Positions 40,873 to 51,029 are shown, counted from the first letter of the stretch. The stretch: DNA of 64,000 bases from Pseudomonadota bacterium (GCA_020161665.1 JAIUPA010000034.1:1-64000), one strand, 5' to 3'. Made by a program: numbers and translations. Notes: generated from the sequence alone by a model not told the origin.

Positions 40873-41079
40873 ATGAAGAACTGGTACCAGTCGAAAACCA
40901 TCTGGGGCGCAATCGTTGTGATTCTGGCCTCGCTTCTGCGATTTGCGGGCATTGAATTCGGCCTTGCAGAACAGGCTGAACTGACCGACGCACTGACCAC
41001 CATCGCAGGTGCAGCAGGCGGCGTTCTAGCGCTTTACGGGCGTTTGACGGCAGTTTCGACCATCGTTACGCGAAAGTGA
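40873..41079 (+). CDS. Holin-like small membrane protein at the end of the GTA cluster
   Basis: A 68-residue protein beginning MKNWYQSKTIWGAIVVILAS, with two hydrophobic helices (IWGAIVVILASLLRFAGI and LTTIAGAAGGVLALYG). The start K-x-W-x-SK-x-IWG is common to small phage holin-like proteins. With the GH19 endolysin at 27327-27938 it would make a lysis pair, although the two genes are separated by the whole structural operon. Confidence 0.72.
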   Translation: MKNWYQSKTIWGAIVVILASLLRFAGIEFGLAEQAELTDALTTIAGAAGGVLALYGRLTAVSTIVTRK

Positions 41080-41100
41080 GGGGATAATTCCCCTCATTTT
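41077..41100 (+). terminator. Intrinsic terminator of the GTA cluster
   Basis: TGAGGGGA (41077-41084) pairs with TCCCCTCA (41089-41096) over TAAT, followed by TTTT. The stem starts in the stop codon of the holin-like gene, so the GTA operon ends here. Confidence 0.8.
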
Positions 41101-41187
41101 AAGCCTGTTCACGCCATTCATTTGCCATTCAGCCGTTGTGAGCTAAACACTGTTGCAACAATAGAATTCACGATGGAAAGTCGGGTT

Positions 41188-41442
41188 ATGGCATCACCAT
41201 TGATCATAACGGCCCTTGCGGCGGGCCTTTCCGGTTTTTCTTCAGCTGACGAACTGCCTCGCACACAGGTCCTGCTCGTCGCCGGAGATTGCCGTGTTGC
41301 AGCCGCGAAGGCGGTTGAACAGACGGGTGGACAGCTTCTTTCGGCACAGCCTGCCGGAGATGGGCAGAGCTGTGTCGTCACCGTTCTGGTTCAGGGCAAT
41401 GGAGAGCGTCCGCGCAAGGTTACCGTCAGGCTGCCCATGTAA
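41188..41442 (+). CDS. feuN: FeuN-like small periplasmic inhibitor of FeuQ
   Basis: An 84-residue protein with a signal peptide (MASPLIITALAAGLSGFSSADE) and a short periplasmic part with two cysteines (AGDCRVAAAK, GQSCVVTVLV). Size, export and position in front of feuP-feuQ match FeuN of Sinorhizobium, a small periplasmic protein that holds the FeuQ kinase in check. ATG 41188 has GGAAAG seven bases upstream; an in-frame ATG at 41173 lacks one. Identification rests mainly on context. Confidence 0.65.
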   Translation: MASPLIITALAAGLSGFSSADELPRTQVLLVAGDCRVAAAKAVEQTGGQLLSAQPAGDGQSCVVTVLVQGNGERPRKVTVRLPM

Positions 41443-41546
41443 GGACGTCGGAAGAATCCGGCGCTTCGGACCAATCTTGAACGTACAGGCATGAAAGTCG
41501 CGACCGCTCACAACAGGGGGTGAGGGGATGGGGCAAAGGGGACACG

Positions 41547-42218
41547 ATGCGAATTCTGGTAGTCGAGGACGATGTAAACCTGAACCGACAGCTTGCCGAT
41601 GCTCTGAAAGAGTCCGGCTATGTCGTCGATCAGGCGCATGATGGCGAAGAAGGCCATTATCTGGGGGACACCGAGCCTTACGACGCCGTGATCCTCGACA
41701 TCGGTCTGCCCGTCATGGATGGCATTACGGTTGTGGAAAAGTGGCGCGCTGCCGGCAAGGTTATGCCGGTTTTGATCCTGACCGCCCGTGACCGCTGGAG
41801 CGACAAGGTTGCCGGGATCGATGCCGGTGCCGACGACTACGTGACCAAGCCCTTCCATGTGGAAGAGGTCATGGCCCGCATCCGTGCCCTGATCCGCCGC
41901 GCAGCCGGTCATGCGTCATCGGAAATCGCCTGCGGCCCCGTGCGGCTCGACACCAAAAGCTCGAAGGCAACGGTTGACGGCGTGACGTTGAAGCTCACCT
42001 CCCATGAGTTTCGCCTGCTGTCTTACCTCATGCACCACATGGGGCAGGTGGTATCGCGCACCGAACTGGTCGAGCACATGTACGATCAGGACTTTGACCG
42101 CGATTCCAACACGATAGAGGTCTTTGTCGGTCGCCTGCGCAAGAAGCTTGGCGTCGACCTGATCGAAACGGTGCGCGGTCTCGGCTATCGTATGCAAGAG
42201 CCGAAGAATGGGAACTAG
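41547..42218 (+). CDS. feuP: OmpR-family response regulator FeuP
   Basis: A 223-residue regulator: receiver domain with acidic pocket (VVEDD), phospho-acceptor Asp in ILDIGLPVMDG and Lys in VTKPFH, then an OmpR-type winged helix (LTSHEFRLLSYLMHHMGQVVS, TIEVFVGRLRKKLG). In rhizobia FeuP acts with FeuQ on envelope and cyclic-glucan export genes. ATG 41547 follows AAAGGGGAC. It overlaps the kinase gene by 11 bases. Confidence 0.88.
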   Translation: MRILVVEDDVNLNRQLADALKESGYVVDQAHDGEEGHYLGDTEPYDAVILDIGLPVMDGITVVEKWRAAGKVMPVLILTARDRWSDKVAGIDAGADDYVTKPFHVEEVMARIRALIRRAAGHASSEIACGPVRLDTKSSKATVDGVTLKLTSHEFRLLSYLMHHMGQVVSRTELVEHMYDQDFDRDSNTIEVFVGRLRKKLGVDLIETVRGLGYRMQEPKNGN

Positions 42219-43623
42219 CAAGGGAACCCGCTCGCTCACCGCGCGGGTTCTGTTGCTCGCGACACTCTGGTTCGGGCTGGCACTGGTCGGGATTTCATTT
42301 GCGATCTCCAAGCTCTACCGCGAGTCGGCGGAGCGTGGTTTCAACGACCTTTTGCGCGCCCAGCTTTACAACGTCATCAACGCCATCGCGATCAACGATC
42401 AAAACACCTTGTCGGGAACGCCGCAGCTTGGGGATTTGCGCTATGCGCAACCGGGAAGTGGCTGGTACTGGGTGGTGGAGCCGCTCGGTGATTTCGCCAC
42501 CCCGGCACTCGTTTCCTCATCCCTTGGCGTGTCCGGCCTGCCGGTGCCGAGCATTCTCGAAGCGCCGTTCGACCGGCGCTATGAGCGTTTTTATGATGTG
42601 AAGGACAGCAGTGGCCGACGCGTTCAGGTGGCGGAAACCGAAGTGGTTCTGGATGGCGAAGGCCATGCCGCCCGCTTCCGCGTCACCGGCAATCTCGCCA
42701 TCGTGGAAGAGCAGATCGCCGACTTTTCCCGCAGCCTTCATGTTGCCCTGGCGGTGTTCGGCTTCGGCAGTCTTCTTCTCAATGGTCTTGCCATTCTCTA
42801 CGGCCTGAAGCCGCTGGTGCGCGCCCGTGAGGCGCTGGGCAAGGTGCGCAACGGCGAGGCCGAACGACTGGAAGGCGAATTCCCGCGTGAAATCCAGCCT
42901 TTGGCCAATGAGATGAACGCGCTCATTGAAAGCAATCTGCGTATCGTGGATCGCGCCCGCATGCAGGTGGGCAACCTCGCGCATTCGCTGAAAACGCCGA
43001 TTGCTGTTCTCCTCAACGAATCCAACCTCATCGACAAGCAGCAGGGTGATGTGGTGCGCGCGCAGGCTGAGGCCATGCAGGCGCAGGTGCAATCCTATCT
43101 GCACCGGGCGCGCATCGCAGCCCAACGTGATTCGGTTCTGGCTCGCACCGAGGCGGAGCCGGTGCTGGAACGGCTGGTGCGCGTCATGCGCAAGCTGAAC
43201 AAGGACATCGAGTTCACTCTCACCGTCGATCCGGCAGATGCCAAGTTGGCCATGGAGCAGCAGGACATGGAGGAGATTGTTGGCAATCTTCTTGAAAATG
43301 CGGCCCGTTACGCCAAAGCGCGCGTGACCGTGAGCGTCACCCCGGTCGAGGTTGAGGCCGAGCGGTCGCCGGACCCCGCCCGCAAGTCGTGGATCGAGCT
43401 TCTGGTCGAGGACGACGGACCGGGATTGAATGATGACGAGGCCGCCAAGGCCCTGAAACGCGGCATGCGGCTGGATGAAAGCATGCCCGGAACGGGGCTT
43501 GGACTGTCTATCGTAAACGAGATTGTCAGCGAGTATCACGGGCGCCTTCAATTGATGCGCGGCACGAGCGGCGGCTTGCGTGTTCGCATGCTTCTTCCCG
43601 CCGTTGCAAAAGACCACGCATGA
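42208..43623 (+). CDS. feuQ: Sensor histidine kinase FeuQ
   Basis: A 471-residue inner-membrane kinase with two membrane helices (VLLLATLWFGLALVGISFAI and LAVFGFGSLLLNGLAILYGL) around a periplasmic sensor of about 140 residues, a HAMP-like linker, the H-box LAHSLKTPIAVLLNES with the phosphorylated His, and a HATPase domain (GNLLENAARYAKA, EDDGPGL, GTGLGLSIVNEI). The partner is FeuP, and the periplasmic part is the expected target of FeuN. Confidence 0.88.
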   Translation: MGTSKGTRSLTARVLLLATLWFGLALVGISFAISKLYRESAERGFNDLLRAQLYNVINAIAINDQNTLSGTPQLGDLRYAQPGSGWYWVVEPLGDFATPALVSSSLGVSGLPVPSILEAPFDRRYERFYDVKDSSGRRVQVAETEVVLDGEGHAARFRVTGNLAIVEEQIADFSRSLHVALAVFGFGSLLLNGLAILYGLKPLVRAREALGKVRNGEAERLEGEFPREIQPLANEMNALIESNLRIVDRARMQVGNLAHSLKTPIAVLLNESNLIDKQQGDVVRAQAEAMQAQVQSYLHRARIAAQRDSVLARTEAEPVLERLVRVMRKLNKDIEFTLTVDPADAKLAMEQQDMEEIVGNLLENAARYAKARVTVSVTPVEVEAERSPDPARKSWIELLVEDDGPGLNDDEAAKALKRGMRLDESMPGTGLGLSIVNEIVSEYHGRLQLMRGTSGGLRVRMLLPAVAKDHA

Positions 43624-43831
43624 CATCTGGAAAATGGGCCGTAAACGTGAAAAACATACGAGCCTTTCCGGGTCGGAAGTCGTTTGGCTTTTCGTCCGGA
43701 AGAGCCTGAAAATAAAAAGAATGGGCGTTTCGGCGTTTCGAAAGAGAACCGAAATGATCTAGAGTGACGTATTCGCATCGGGCTTCAATGAAACGGAGCC
43801 GGCGCGAAAGGCCTAAAAAGAATTATCCGCC

Positions 43832-44278
43832 ATGGATCGAATCATGAATTTGCCCCTTGTCCGCGCTATCATTCTTCTGCCCGTTCTGGCTTTGGTGCTG
43901 GGCGGATGCGCCACGCGCTCCGGGGCGACGGGTGGCGGGTCGATCCTCGGCAAGAGCGGGTCTACGCCTGCTTCCGGTCCTTATCTCAGCGCGCTTGAGG
44001 GGGGTATTATCGCCCGAAGCGGTCTGCAGCTTTCGCCAAGCGATTCCAAGCGTGCTCTGGAAGCCGAGTATCGGGCGCTCGAAGAGGCCGCCACCGGCCA
44101 GTCGATCGCTTGGGAAGGGTCAAGCGCCAAGGGCAATGTTGTGGCCGCTGCCCCCTATCAGGTCGGCACCCAGAACTGCCGCCAGTATCGCCATACGGTC
44201 CAGCTTTCCGGCAAGGAAAGCATGGCCCGTGGGACAGCATGTCGCAATGCGGATGGCACCTGGTCTCCATTGACATAA
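43832..44278 (+). CDS. Outer-membrane lipoprotein, 17-kDa surface-antigen-like
   Basis: A 148-residue protein with a lipoprotein signal (VLALVLGGC lipobox) and a C-terminal domain with QNCRQYRHTVQLSGKE and GTACRNADGTWSPL, as in the RT0821/17-kDa surface-antigen family. It should be anchored in the outer membrane. It lies between feuQ and cycH with about 208 non-coding bases in front, in which I see no feature beyond a probable promoter. Function unknown. Confidence 0.82.
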   Translation: MDRIMNLPLVRAIILLPVLALVLGGCATRSGATGGGSILGKSGSTPASGPYLSALEGGIIARSGLQLSPSDSKRALEAEYRALEEAATGQSIAWEGSSAKGNVVAAAPYQVGTQNCRQYRHTVQLSGKESMARGTACRNADGTWSPLT

Positions 44279-44439
44279 GTCAAGGATAAGATAGTCCGTA
44301 ACCCACTACAAACGTGACCGAAAGGCTGGTCGGCGTGCGCCGGTCCGGCAGATGGGAAGTATGCGGCCTAACGCCTCAACTTTGCGTCATTTCCGGTTTG
44401 GCCAATGACAACTGGCCTTTTGTTGAAGTATTGGGCCTC

Positions 44440-45570
44440 ATGCTGTTCTGGATCATAATTGCCGTATTAACCGCCCTTGTCGCTGCATTGCTGCTGGCGC
44501 CGCTTATGCGTGCGCCGAAGGTTGTGGAAGAGGAGACGAGCGGCGAAGCCGAGGTCTACAAGGATCAATTGAAAGAGATTGATCGCGATCTGGCCGGTGG
44601 GCTGATCAACGCGCAGGAGGCAGAAAACGCCCGCGCCGAAATCGGGCGGCGTCTGATTGCCGTGTCGGCGCAAAGTGCCCGCAGCACTGCGGCGGGACAG
44701 ACGCTGGCGCACCGCATTGCGCAGGTGTTGGTGATCGCACTGATCCCGGCGGTCGGTCTCGGGGCCTATCTCTATCTCGGCAGTCCGGGAAATCCCGACC
44801 AGCCGCTGGAAGCGCGGCTTGCCAACCCCGGCAACAACATGGAACTTCTGGTCGCCAAGGCCGAGCGCTACCTCGCCGACAATCCCGATGACGGCAAGGG
44901 CTGGGATATTCTCGCGCCGATCTATCTGCGTAGCGGTCGCCTCGGCGATGCCGAACTGGCGTGGCGCAATGCCATGCGCCTGCAGGGCGTGACGGCTGAG
45001 CGTGTGATTGGCCTTGGTGAAACGCTGGTTCAGAACAATCAGGGCATTGTGACAGAAGACGCCCGCGCGGCCTTCCAGGAAGGCGCACGCCTTGATCCGA
45101 AAAATCCGCGCGCCCGTTTCTATCTGGCTCTGGCCATTGAACAGGCCGGGCGTCGCGACGAAGCAAAGGCTGCCTTTGAAGCCTTCTCCAAGGAATCGCC
45201 CGCCGATGCGCCGTGGCAACCGTTGCTGAAGGATCATATCGCGGCCAATAGCGGCGATGCCCCGCCCGCGGCTCCCGGAAATCCGTCGGCTGCCGATGTG
45301 CAGGCCGCATCCGGCATGAGCGCGGGCGACCGTCAGCAGATGATCCGCAGCATGGTCGAAGGGCTGGACGCCAAGCTCAAGGACAACCCGAAGAATTTCG
45401 AAGGCTGGATGCGTCTTGTGCGCTCCTACGCGATGCTGGGCGAGAAAGACAAGGCAAATGCTGCCCTGACAACCTCGCTGGAGAACTTCCCGGCGACGGG
45501 GCAGGAAGGCGCGCAACTGGTCACGCTCGGTCGTGACCTTGGCCTTGATGTGGAAGGAGCCACAAAGTGA
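44440..45570 (+). CDS. cycH: Cytochrome c maturation protein CycH (CcmI)
   Basis: A 376-residue apocytochrome chaperone: an N-terminal membrane helix ([22 protein letters not shown]), a cytoplasmic loop with [20 protein letters not shown] typical of CcmI, a second helix ([19 protein letters not shown]) and periplasmic TPR repeats. It presents apocytochrome c to the haem lyase complex. ATG 44440 is chosen over an upstream frame extension. First gene of cycHJKL. Confidence 0.93.
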   Translation: MLFWIIIAVLTALVAALLLAPLMRAPKVVEEETSGEAEVYKDQLKEIDRDLAGGLINAQEAENARAEIGRRLIAVSAQSARSTAAGQTLAHRIAQVLVIALIPAVGLGAYLYLGSPGNPDQPLEARLANPGNNMELLVAKAERYLADNPDDGKGWDILAPIYLRSGRLGDAELAWRNAMRLQGVTAERVIGLGETLVQNNQGIVTEDARAAFQEGARLDPKNPRARFYLALAIEQAGRRDEAKAAFEAFSKESPADAPWQPLLKDHIAANSGDAPPAAPGNPSAADVQAASGMSAGDRQQMIRSMVEGLDAKLKDNPKNFEGWMRLVRSYAMLGEKDKANAALTTSLENFPATGQEGAQLVTLGRDLGLDVEGATK

Positions 45571-46019
45571 CAAGGAAGCAGAAACGACTCGCAGTCATTG
45601 CCGGTGGCATGAGCTTCATTGTGGCGGCGGTGCTGCTCATCATGTTCGCCTTCGGCCAGTCGGTCGCCTATTTCTATGTGCCGGGTGATCTTGCAACGGC
45701 CAATCTGCAGCCGGGTACGCGAATTCGTCTTGGCGGACTCGTCCAGACCGGCTCGTGGGTGCAAGGTGCTGGAAAGACATCGACTTTCGAGGTCACGGAC
45801 ACGATTTCGACCGTGAAAGTTACCTACACAGGCATTCTTCCTGACCTGTTCCGCGAGGGGCAGGGCGTTGTAGCCGAAGGAAGCTTCGTTGCAGGCGATC
45901 CCGTGTTTGTGGCCGATACGGTTCTTGCCAAACATGACGAAACCTACATGCCCAAAGATGTCGCCGATCGGTTGAAGGCGCAAGGCGTCGAGATGGGTGG
46001 CAAGGAGGTGGTCAAGTGA
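45567..46019 (+). CDS. cycJ: Haem chaperone CycJ (CcmE)
   Basis: A 150-residue membrane-anchored OB-fold protein with [12 protein letters not shown] start, an N-terminal helix and the haem-attaching His in [11 protein letters not shown]. It carries haem from CcmC to the lyase. ATGA overlap with cycH. Confidence 0.96.
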   Translation: MTRKQKRLAVIAGGMSFIVAAVLLIMFAFGQSVAYFYVPGDLATANLQPGTRIRLGGLVQTGSWVQGAGKTSTFEVTDTISTVKVTYTGILPDLFREGQGVVAEGSFVAGDPVFVADTVLAKHDETYMPKDVADRLKAQGVEMGGKEVVK

Positions 46020-48007
46020 TCGTTGAAACCGGCCATTACGCCCTCGTTCTGGCGCTTGCCGTCGCCCTTTTGTCATCCGTTCTGCCGGTCATCGGCGCGC
46101 GTCGCAATGATGCGGGCATGATGGCCTTTGCGTCGACCGCCTCGGTTGCCTTGTTTGGTCTGGTGCTCCTGTCCTTTTCGGCGCTGACCTGGGCCTATGA
46201 AGCGTCTGACTTCTCGGTGAAGAACGTCTGGGAAAATTCCCACTCGGCCATGCCCGCCATTTTCCGTTTCTCGGCGGTCTGGGGCAATCACGAAGGGTCG
46301 ATGATGCTCTGGCTGCTCATCCTCACCTTCTTCTCGCTTCTGGTGGCCGTCTTCGGGCGCAACTTGCCCGAATCCCTGAAGGCGAACACGCTGGCCGTTC
46401 AGGCCTGGATGGCTGTGGCCTTCATCCTCTTCATTCTGTTGACCTCCAATCCGTTCCTGCGGCTCGATGTCGTTCCGGCGGAAGGCCAGGATCTCAACCC
46501 CATCCTTCAGGACGTGGGCCTCGCCATTCATCCGCCGCTTCTCTATCTGGGCTATGTCGGCTTTTCGGTGAGCTTTTCCTTCGCCATTGCCGCACTGATC
46601 GACGGACGGCTGGATGCCGCATGGGCGCGTTGGGTGCGCCCGTGGACGCTCGCTGCCTGGACCTTCCTGACCGCCGGGATCGCCATGGGCTCCTACTGGG
46701 CCTATTACGAACTGGGCTGGGGTGGCTGGTGGTTCTGGGACCCGGTGGAAAATGCCTCGCTCATGCCATGGCTCGCCGGGACGGCCCTTCTTCACTCCGC
46801 CATCGTCATGGAAAAGCGTGAAGCGCTGAAAATCTGGACCGTTCTGCTGGCGATCATCGCCTTTTCGCTGTCGCTGCTCGGCACCTTCCTCGTGCGCTCC
46901 GGCGTGCTGACTTCGGTGCATAGCTTTGCCACCGATCCGTCGCGCGGTGTGTTCATCCTCGGCATTCTAACGCTCTTCATCGGCGGCGCTTTCACGCTGT
47001 TTGCGATCCGTGCGCCTGCCTTGAAAAGCGGCGGACTATTCGCGCCGATCTCGCGCGAGGGAGCACTGGTGCTGAACAATCTGGTGCTGACGGTCTCGAT
47101 GGCATCGGTGCTGATCGGCACGCTTTATCCGCTCGTTCTCGAAACGCTGACGGGTAACAAGATTTCGGTCGGTGCGCCGTTCTTCAATCTGACATTCGGC
47201 CTCTTGATGGTGCCGCTTCTGATCGCCACCCCGTTCGGCCCGATGCTGGCATGGAAGCGCGGCGATCTTCTGGGCGCGTTCCAGCGGCTTTACGTGGCGG
47301 CAGGTCTGGCGCTCGTTGCCGGTCTTGTCTTCTTCTATCTCGACGAGGGTGGCCCGATTTTGGCCGTTCTGGGCCTTGCCGCCGGGTTCTACCTGATCTT
47401 CGGCGCGATTGCCGACCTGTGGTATCGCTCGGGCTTCGGCAAGGCTGCAACGGGCATTGCCTGGAAGCGTCTCATCGGTCTGCCGCGTTCAGCCTTCGGC
47501 ACGGCGCTCGGTCATGCGGGCCTTGGCATTACGGTGCTCGGCGTCATTGCCGTCAGCACCTTCCAGACCGAACATGTGACGGAAATGAAGCCCGGCGAGA
47601 CGGCGGATGCCGGTGGCTATCACCTCGTTTTTGATGGCATGAACTCCATGAAGGGGCCGAACTTCACCGAGCAGCGCGCCCATTTCTCGATCAGCCGGGA
47701 TGGGCAGAAGGTGCGGGAAGTCTGGTCCTCGAAGCGTCTCTACACGGCGCGTCGCATGCCCACCACCGAGGCGGGGATTGCGACCTTCGGCGCGAGCCAG
47801 CTTTATGTGGCGCTGGGTGACCCGATGGCCGATGGGGGCATCGTTGTTCGCATCTGGTGGAAGCCTTCGGTGCTCTTCATCTGGTTCGGCGCCCTGTTCA
47901 TGATGGCGGGCGGGGTGATCTCGCTGACGGATCGTCGCCTGCGTGTTGGTGCTCCCGCGCGGCGCGCCAAGAAGATGCCCACCCCGGCGCTGGAGGCCGC
48001 AGAATGA
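46016..48007 (+). CDS. cycK: Haem lyase subunit CycK (CcmF)
   Basis: A 663-residue polytopic membrane protein of the haem-handling superfamily, with the WWD domain [19 protein letters not shown] (near residue 240) and many transmembrane helices. It joins haem to the CxxCH motif of apocytochromes. It overlaps both cycJ and cycL by four bases. Confidence 0.96.
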   Translation: MIVETGHYALVLALAVALLSSVLPVIGARRNDAGMMAFASTASVALFGLVLLSFSALTWAYEASDFSVKNVWENSHSAMPAIFRFSAVWGNHEGSMMLWLLILTFFSLLVAVFGRNLPESLKANTLAVQAWMAVAFILFILLTSNPFLRLDVVPAEGQDLNPILQDVGLAIHPPLLYLGYVGFSVSFSFAIAALIDGRLDAAWARWVRPWTLAAWTFLTAGIAMGSYWAYYELGWGGWWFWDPVENASLMPWLAGTALLHSAIVMEKREALKIWTVLLAIIAFSLSLLGTFLVRSGVLTSVHSFATDPSRGVFILGILTLFIGGAFTLFAIRAPALKSGGLFAPISREGALVLNNLVLTVSMASVLIGTLYPLVLETLTGNKISVGAPFFNLTFGLLMVPLLIATPFGPMLAWKRGDLLGAFQRLYVAAGLALVAGLVFFYLDEGGPILAVLGLAAGFYLIFGAIADLWYRSGFGKAATGIAWKRLIGLPRSAFGTALGHAGLGITVLGVIAVSTFQTEHVTEMKPGETADAGGYHLVFDGMNSMKGPNFTEQRAHFSISRDGQKVREVWSSKRLYTARRMPTTEAGIATFGASQLYVALGDPMADGGIVVRIWWKPSVLFIWFGALFMMAGGVISLTDRRLRVGAPARRAKKMPTPALEAAE

Positions 48008-48462
48008 TTCGCAGGCTCCTTGTCCTTCTGGCCTTTCTCTTCGCCGCCCAGCCGGTCCTTGCGGTTAATCCCGATGAGGTCTTGAAAGATCCGGCGCTCG
48101 AAGCCCGCGCCCGGTCGCTTTCGGCCAATCTGCGCTGCATGGTCTGCCAGAATCAGTCGATTGATGATTCGAACGCCGATCTGGCGCGAGACCTTCGCGT
48201 TCTGGTGCGCGAACGGCTGGTGAAGGGCGAAACGGACGAACAGGTCATCGACTATGTCGTGTCCCGGTATGGCGAATATGTGCTTTTGAAGCCGCGTGTC
48301 AGTGTCCAGAACCTCGTTCTGTGGGGCGCGCCGGCAGGCCTGTTCGTTGTCGGTATTCTGGTTTTGATCGTCTACAGCCGCCGCCGCACGGCAACGCCGA
48401 ACGCCGCGCCGCTATCCGATGCCGAAAAGGCTGAAATCGCGCGTCTTCTCGACAAATCCTGA
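48004..48462 (+). CDS. cycL: Apocytochrome thiol reductase CycL (CcmH)
   Basis: A 152-residue protein with a signal peptide, the redox motif [14 protein letters not shown] and a C-terminal helix ([20 protein letters not shown]). It reduces the apocytochrome thiols. Last gene of cycHJKL. Confidence 0.96.
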   Translation: MIRRLLVLLAFLFAAQPVLAVNPDEVLKDPALEARARSLSANLRCMVCQNQSIDDSNADLARDLRVLVRERLVKGETDEQVIDYVVSRYGEYVLLKPRVSVQNLVLWGAPAGLFVVGILVLIVYSRRRTATPNAAPLSDAEKAEIARLLDKS

Positions 48463-48464
48463 CG

Positions 48465-48491
48465 GGTTGCGCCATCCTGTGCGCAACCTTT
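48465..48491 (+). terminator. Probable weak terminator after cycHJKL
   Basis: GGTTGCGC (48465-48472) pairs with GCGCAACC (48481-48488) over eight bases and is followed by a short TTTC. The T-run is poor, so termination may be partial. Confidence 0.5.
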
Positions 48492-48613
48492 CAAACCTTA
48501 CCAATTTTTCATCCGGCGGACACTTCGCAGTAAGGTGACGCCTTCTATATCTTCACCATCCACCGCCAACGCCTCCGGGCAAGCAGTCAAGTGAAGAAAG
48601 AAGGTTAGAAGCC

Positions 48614-50206
48614 ATGCTCATCCGCCAAAACGGAAAATTCGGTTCCCGCGCGCTTTTGAAGAGCACCGCCATTGCCGGTATCGCCGCCGCCATGTTGGTT
48701 ACAGGCCTGCCGACGGGCATGAGCCTTTCCCATGCCGAGCCGGTGAAGCTTGCCGCCCCGCAGATCAGCGGCTTTGCCAATGTGGTTGACGCCGTTTCCC
48801 CCGCCGTCGTGTCCGTGCGCGTCCAGTCCAATGTGAAGGAAGCGTCGAACACCGAAGGTCCGTTCTCGTTCGGCTTTGGCGGTCGCGGCTTTGACAGCCT
48901 GCCCGACGATCACCCGCTGAAGCGCTTCTTCCGTGAATTCGGCGGTCCTGGCGGCCCCGGTGGCCCGGGCGGTCCCGATGGCCATGGTCCGGGCGCTGGC
49001 CCGCGTGACCATGCCGACCGCGAAAAGGGCAAGGGTCCGCTGCGTCCCACTTCGCAAGGCTCCGGCTTCTTCATCTCGGAAGATGGCTACCTCGTCACCA
49101 ACAACCACGTGGTGGATGACGGCTCCGCTTTCACCATTGTCATGAACGATGGCACCGAGCTTGACGCCAAGCTGGTTGGCAAGGACAGCCGGACCGATCT
49201 CGCCGTGCTGAAGGTCGATGCCAACCGCAAGTTCACCTACGTTTCCTTCGCCGATGATGCGAAGGTCCGCGTTGGCGACTGGGTGGTGGCTGTCGGCAAC
49301 CCCTTCGGTCTGGGCGGTACCGTCACCGCCGGTATCGTTTCGGCCCGCGGTCGCGACATCGGTGCCGGTCCGTATGACGACTTCATTCAGGTCGACGCGG
49401 CCGTGAACCGTGGTAACTCGGGTGGCCCGACCTTCAACCTTGAAGGTCAGGTGGTCGGCATCAATACGGCCATTTTCTCGCCGGGCAACGGCGGCAATGT
49501 GGGCATTGCCTTTGCCATTCCGGCCAACACCGCCAAGGATGTTGTCGCTTCTCTGATCAAGAACGGCAAAATCGAACGCGGCTGGCTTGGCGTGCAGATC
49601 CAGCCGGTGACAAAGGATATTGCTGAGTCGCTCGGCCTCGCCGATGCCTCGGGCGCGCTCGTCGTCTCGCCGACGGAAGATTCGCCGGGCTCCAAGGCTG
49701 GCATGAAGCAGGGCGATGTCGTCACCGCCGTCAATGGCGATACGGTGAAGGATGCCCGCGATCTGGCCCGCAAGATCGCCACCTACGCTCCGGGCACCGA
49801 AGTGGACGTGGCTATCTGGCGCAACGGCAAGGCCGAAACGCTGAAGGTCAAGCTCGGCCAGATGCCCGCCGATACGGCCAAGGCGTCCACCGATGACGAA
49901 GGCTCCGACAACGGTGCGCCCGCCCAGAGCCAGCAGGAAATCGGCAAGATGGGCCTGAGCGTCTCTCCTGCCAGCGATGGCAAGGGCCTCGATATCGTTG
50001 ACGTTGATCCGGACTCCGAAGCCGCCGCACGCGGCATCAAGGCCGGTGAGAAGATCAGCGCCATCAACAACCAGTCGGTCAAGAGCGCTGACGAAGCGAT
50101 GAAGATCGTCGACGGCGCCCGCAAGGACGGTCGCAACAAGGCGCTCTTCCAGATCGAAAACGACAAGGGCAGCCGCTTTGTTGCCCTGCCGATCAACGAG
50201 GGCTGA
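48614..50206 (+). CDS. degP: Periplasmic serine protease DegP/HtrA family
   Basis: A 530-residue HtrA protease: signal peptide (TAIAGIAAAMLVTGLPTGM), a Gly/Pro-rich linker (GGPGGPGGPGGPDG), catalytic His in TNNHVVDDG, Asp in SRTDLAVLK and Ser in NRGNSGGP, then two PDZ domains (GWLGVQIQPVTKDIAESLGL and a second after residue 420). It degrades misfolded periplasmic proteins. It has its own 150-base leader and a strong terminator downstream. Confidence 0.95.
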   Translation: MLIRQNGKFGSRALLKSTAIAGIAAAMLVTGLPTGMSLSHAEPVKLAAPQISGFANVVDAVSPAVVSVRVQSNVKEASNTEGPFSFGFGGRGFDSLPDDHPLKRFFREFGGPGGPGGPGGPDGHGPGAGPRDHADREKGKGPLRPTSQGSGFFISEDGYLVTNNHVVDDGSAFTIVMNDGTELDAKLVGKDSRTDLAVLKVDANRKFTYVSFADDAKVRVGDWVVAVGNPFGLGGTVTAGIVSARGRDIGAGPYDDFIQVDAAVNRGNSGGPTFNLEGQVVGINTAIFSPGNGGNVGIAFAIPANTAKDVVASLIKNGKIERGWLGVQIQPVTKDIAESLGLADASGALVVSPTEDSPGSKAGMKQGDVVTAVNGDTVKDARDLARKIATYAPGTEVDVAIWRNGKAETLKVKLGQMPADTAKASTDDEGSDNGAPAQSQQEIGKMGLSVSPASDGKGLDIVDVDPDSEAAARGIKAGEKISAINNQSVKSADEAMKIVDGARKDGRNKALFQIENDKGSRFVALPINEG

Positions 50207-50219
50207 TTTCGGTCCAGTG

Positions 50220-50252
50220 CCACGCCGGGGCTAAAACCCCGGCGTGGATATT
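50220..50252 (+). terminator. Intrinsic terminator after degP
   Basis: CCACGCCGGGG (50220-50230) pairs perfectly with CCCCGGCGTGG (50237-50247) over CTAAAA, followed by ATATTT. Confidence 0.8.
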
Positions 50253-50270
50253 TCAGGGAAGGGTTGAACC

Positions 50271-51029
50271 ATGACGCAGACGGACATGACGCAGGCAACG
50301 GTCAATGATCCCGGTTGCGCCGAAAGGACTGCGGACGCTATGGTTCCGCACATGAAGATTCTCGTAATTGAAGACGATCTCGACGCTGCCGCTTACATGA
50401 TCAAGGCCTTCCGTGAGGCCGGGATTTCGGCTGACCATGCCAGCGATGGCGAAAGCGGCCTCTTCATGGGCAGCGAAAACAGCTATGACGCGATGATCGT
50501 CGACCGCATGCTGCCGAGACGCGATGGCCTCTCGGTGATCGCCGAGCTTCGCAAACGCGGCGTTAATACGCCCGTCCTCATCCTCTCGGCGCTCGGCCAG
50601 GTGGATGACCGCGTGACGGGCCTGCGCGCCGGTGGCGACGATTATCTTCCCAAGCCCTATGCCTTTTCCGAGCTTCTCGCCCGCATTGAGGTTCTGGCGC
50701 GCCGCAAGGGCACACCGGAACAGGACATGGTCTATCGCGTTGGCGATCTGGAACTGGATCGCCTGTCGCATGAAGTGCGCCGCGCGGGCAAGGAAGTGCT
50801 TCTACAGCCGCGCGAATATCGCCTTCTCGAATATCTCATGAAGAACGCCGGTCAGGTCGTGACCCGCACCATGCTTCTGGAAAATGTCTGGGACTACCAT
50901 TTTGATCCCCAGACCAATGTGATTGATGTTCATGTCTCGCGGCTGCGCTCGAAGATCGAAATCGATGCCGAAAAGCCGCTTTTGAAGACGATCCGCGGCG
51001 CGGGTTACATGATCAAGGATGACGGCTGA
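50271..51029 (+). CDS. OmpR-family response regulator
   Basis: A regulator with receiver (ILVIEDDLDAAAYM, phospho-acceptor Asp in MIVDRMLPRRDG, Lys in LPKPYAF) and OmpR-type winged helix (LQPREYRLLEYLMKNAGQVV, VIDVHVSRLRSKIE). ATG 50271 has GGGAAGGG upstream and gives 252 residues; a shorter form from 50352 (MKILVIED) is the family's usual length. It pairs with the kinase that follows. The same degP, regulator, kinase, glnE order is seen in rhizobia. Confidence 0.9.
   Translation: MTQTDMTQATVNDPGCAERTADAMVPHMKILVIEDDLDAAAYMIKAFREAGISADHASDGESGLFMGSENSYDAMIVDRMLPRRDGLSVIAELRKRGVNTPVLILSALGQVDDRVTGLRAGGDDYLPKPYAFSELLARIEVLARRKGTPEQDMVYRVGDLELDRLSHEVRRAGKEVLLQPREYRLLEYLMKNAGQVVTRTMLLENVWDYHFDPQTNVIDVHVSRLRSKIEIDAEKPLLKTIRGAGYMIKDDG

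Noticed and set aside
43580-43831. A small frame between feuQ and the lipoprotein gene
   Set aside because: It starts inside feuQ in another frame, has no ribosome site and no recognisable product; the gap is better read as a promoter region.
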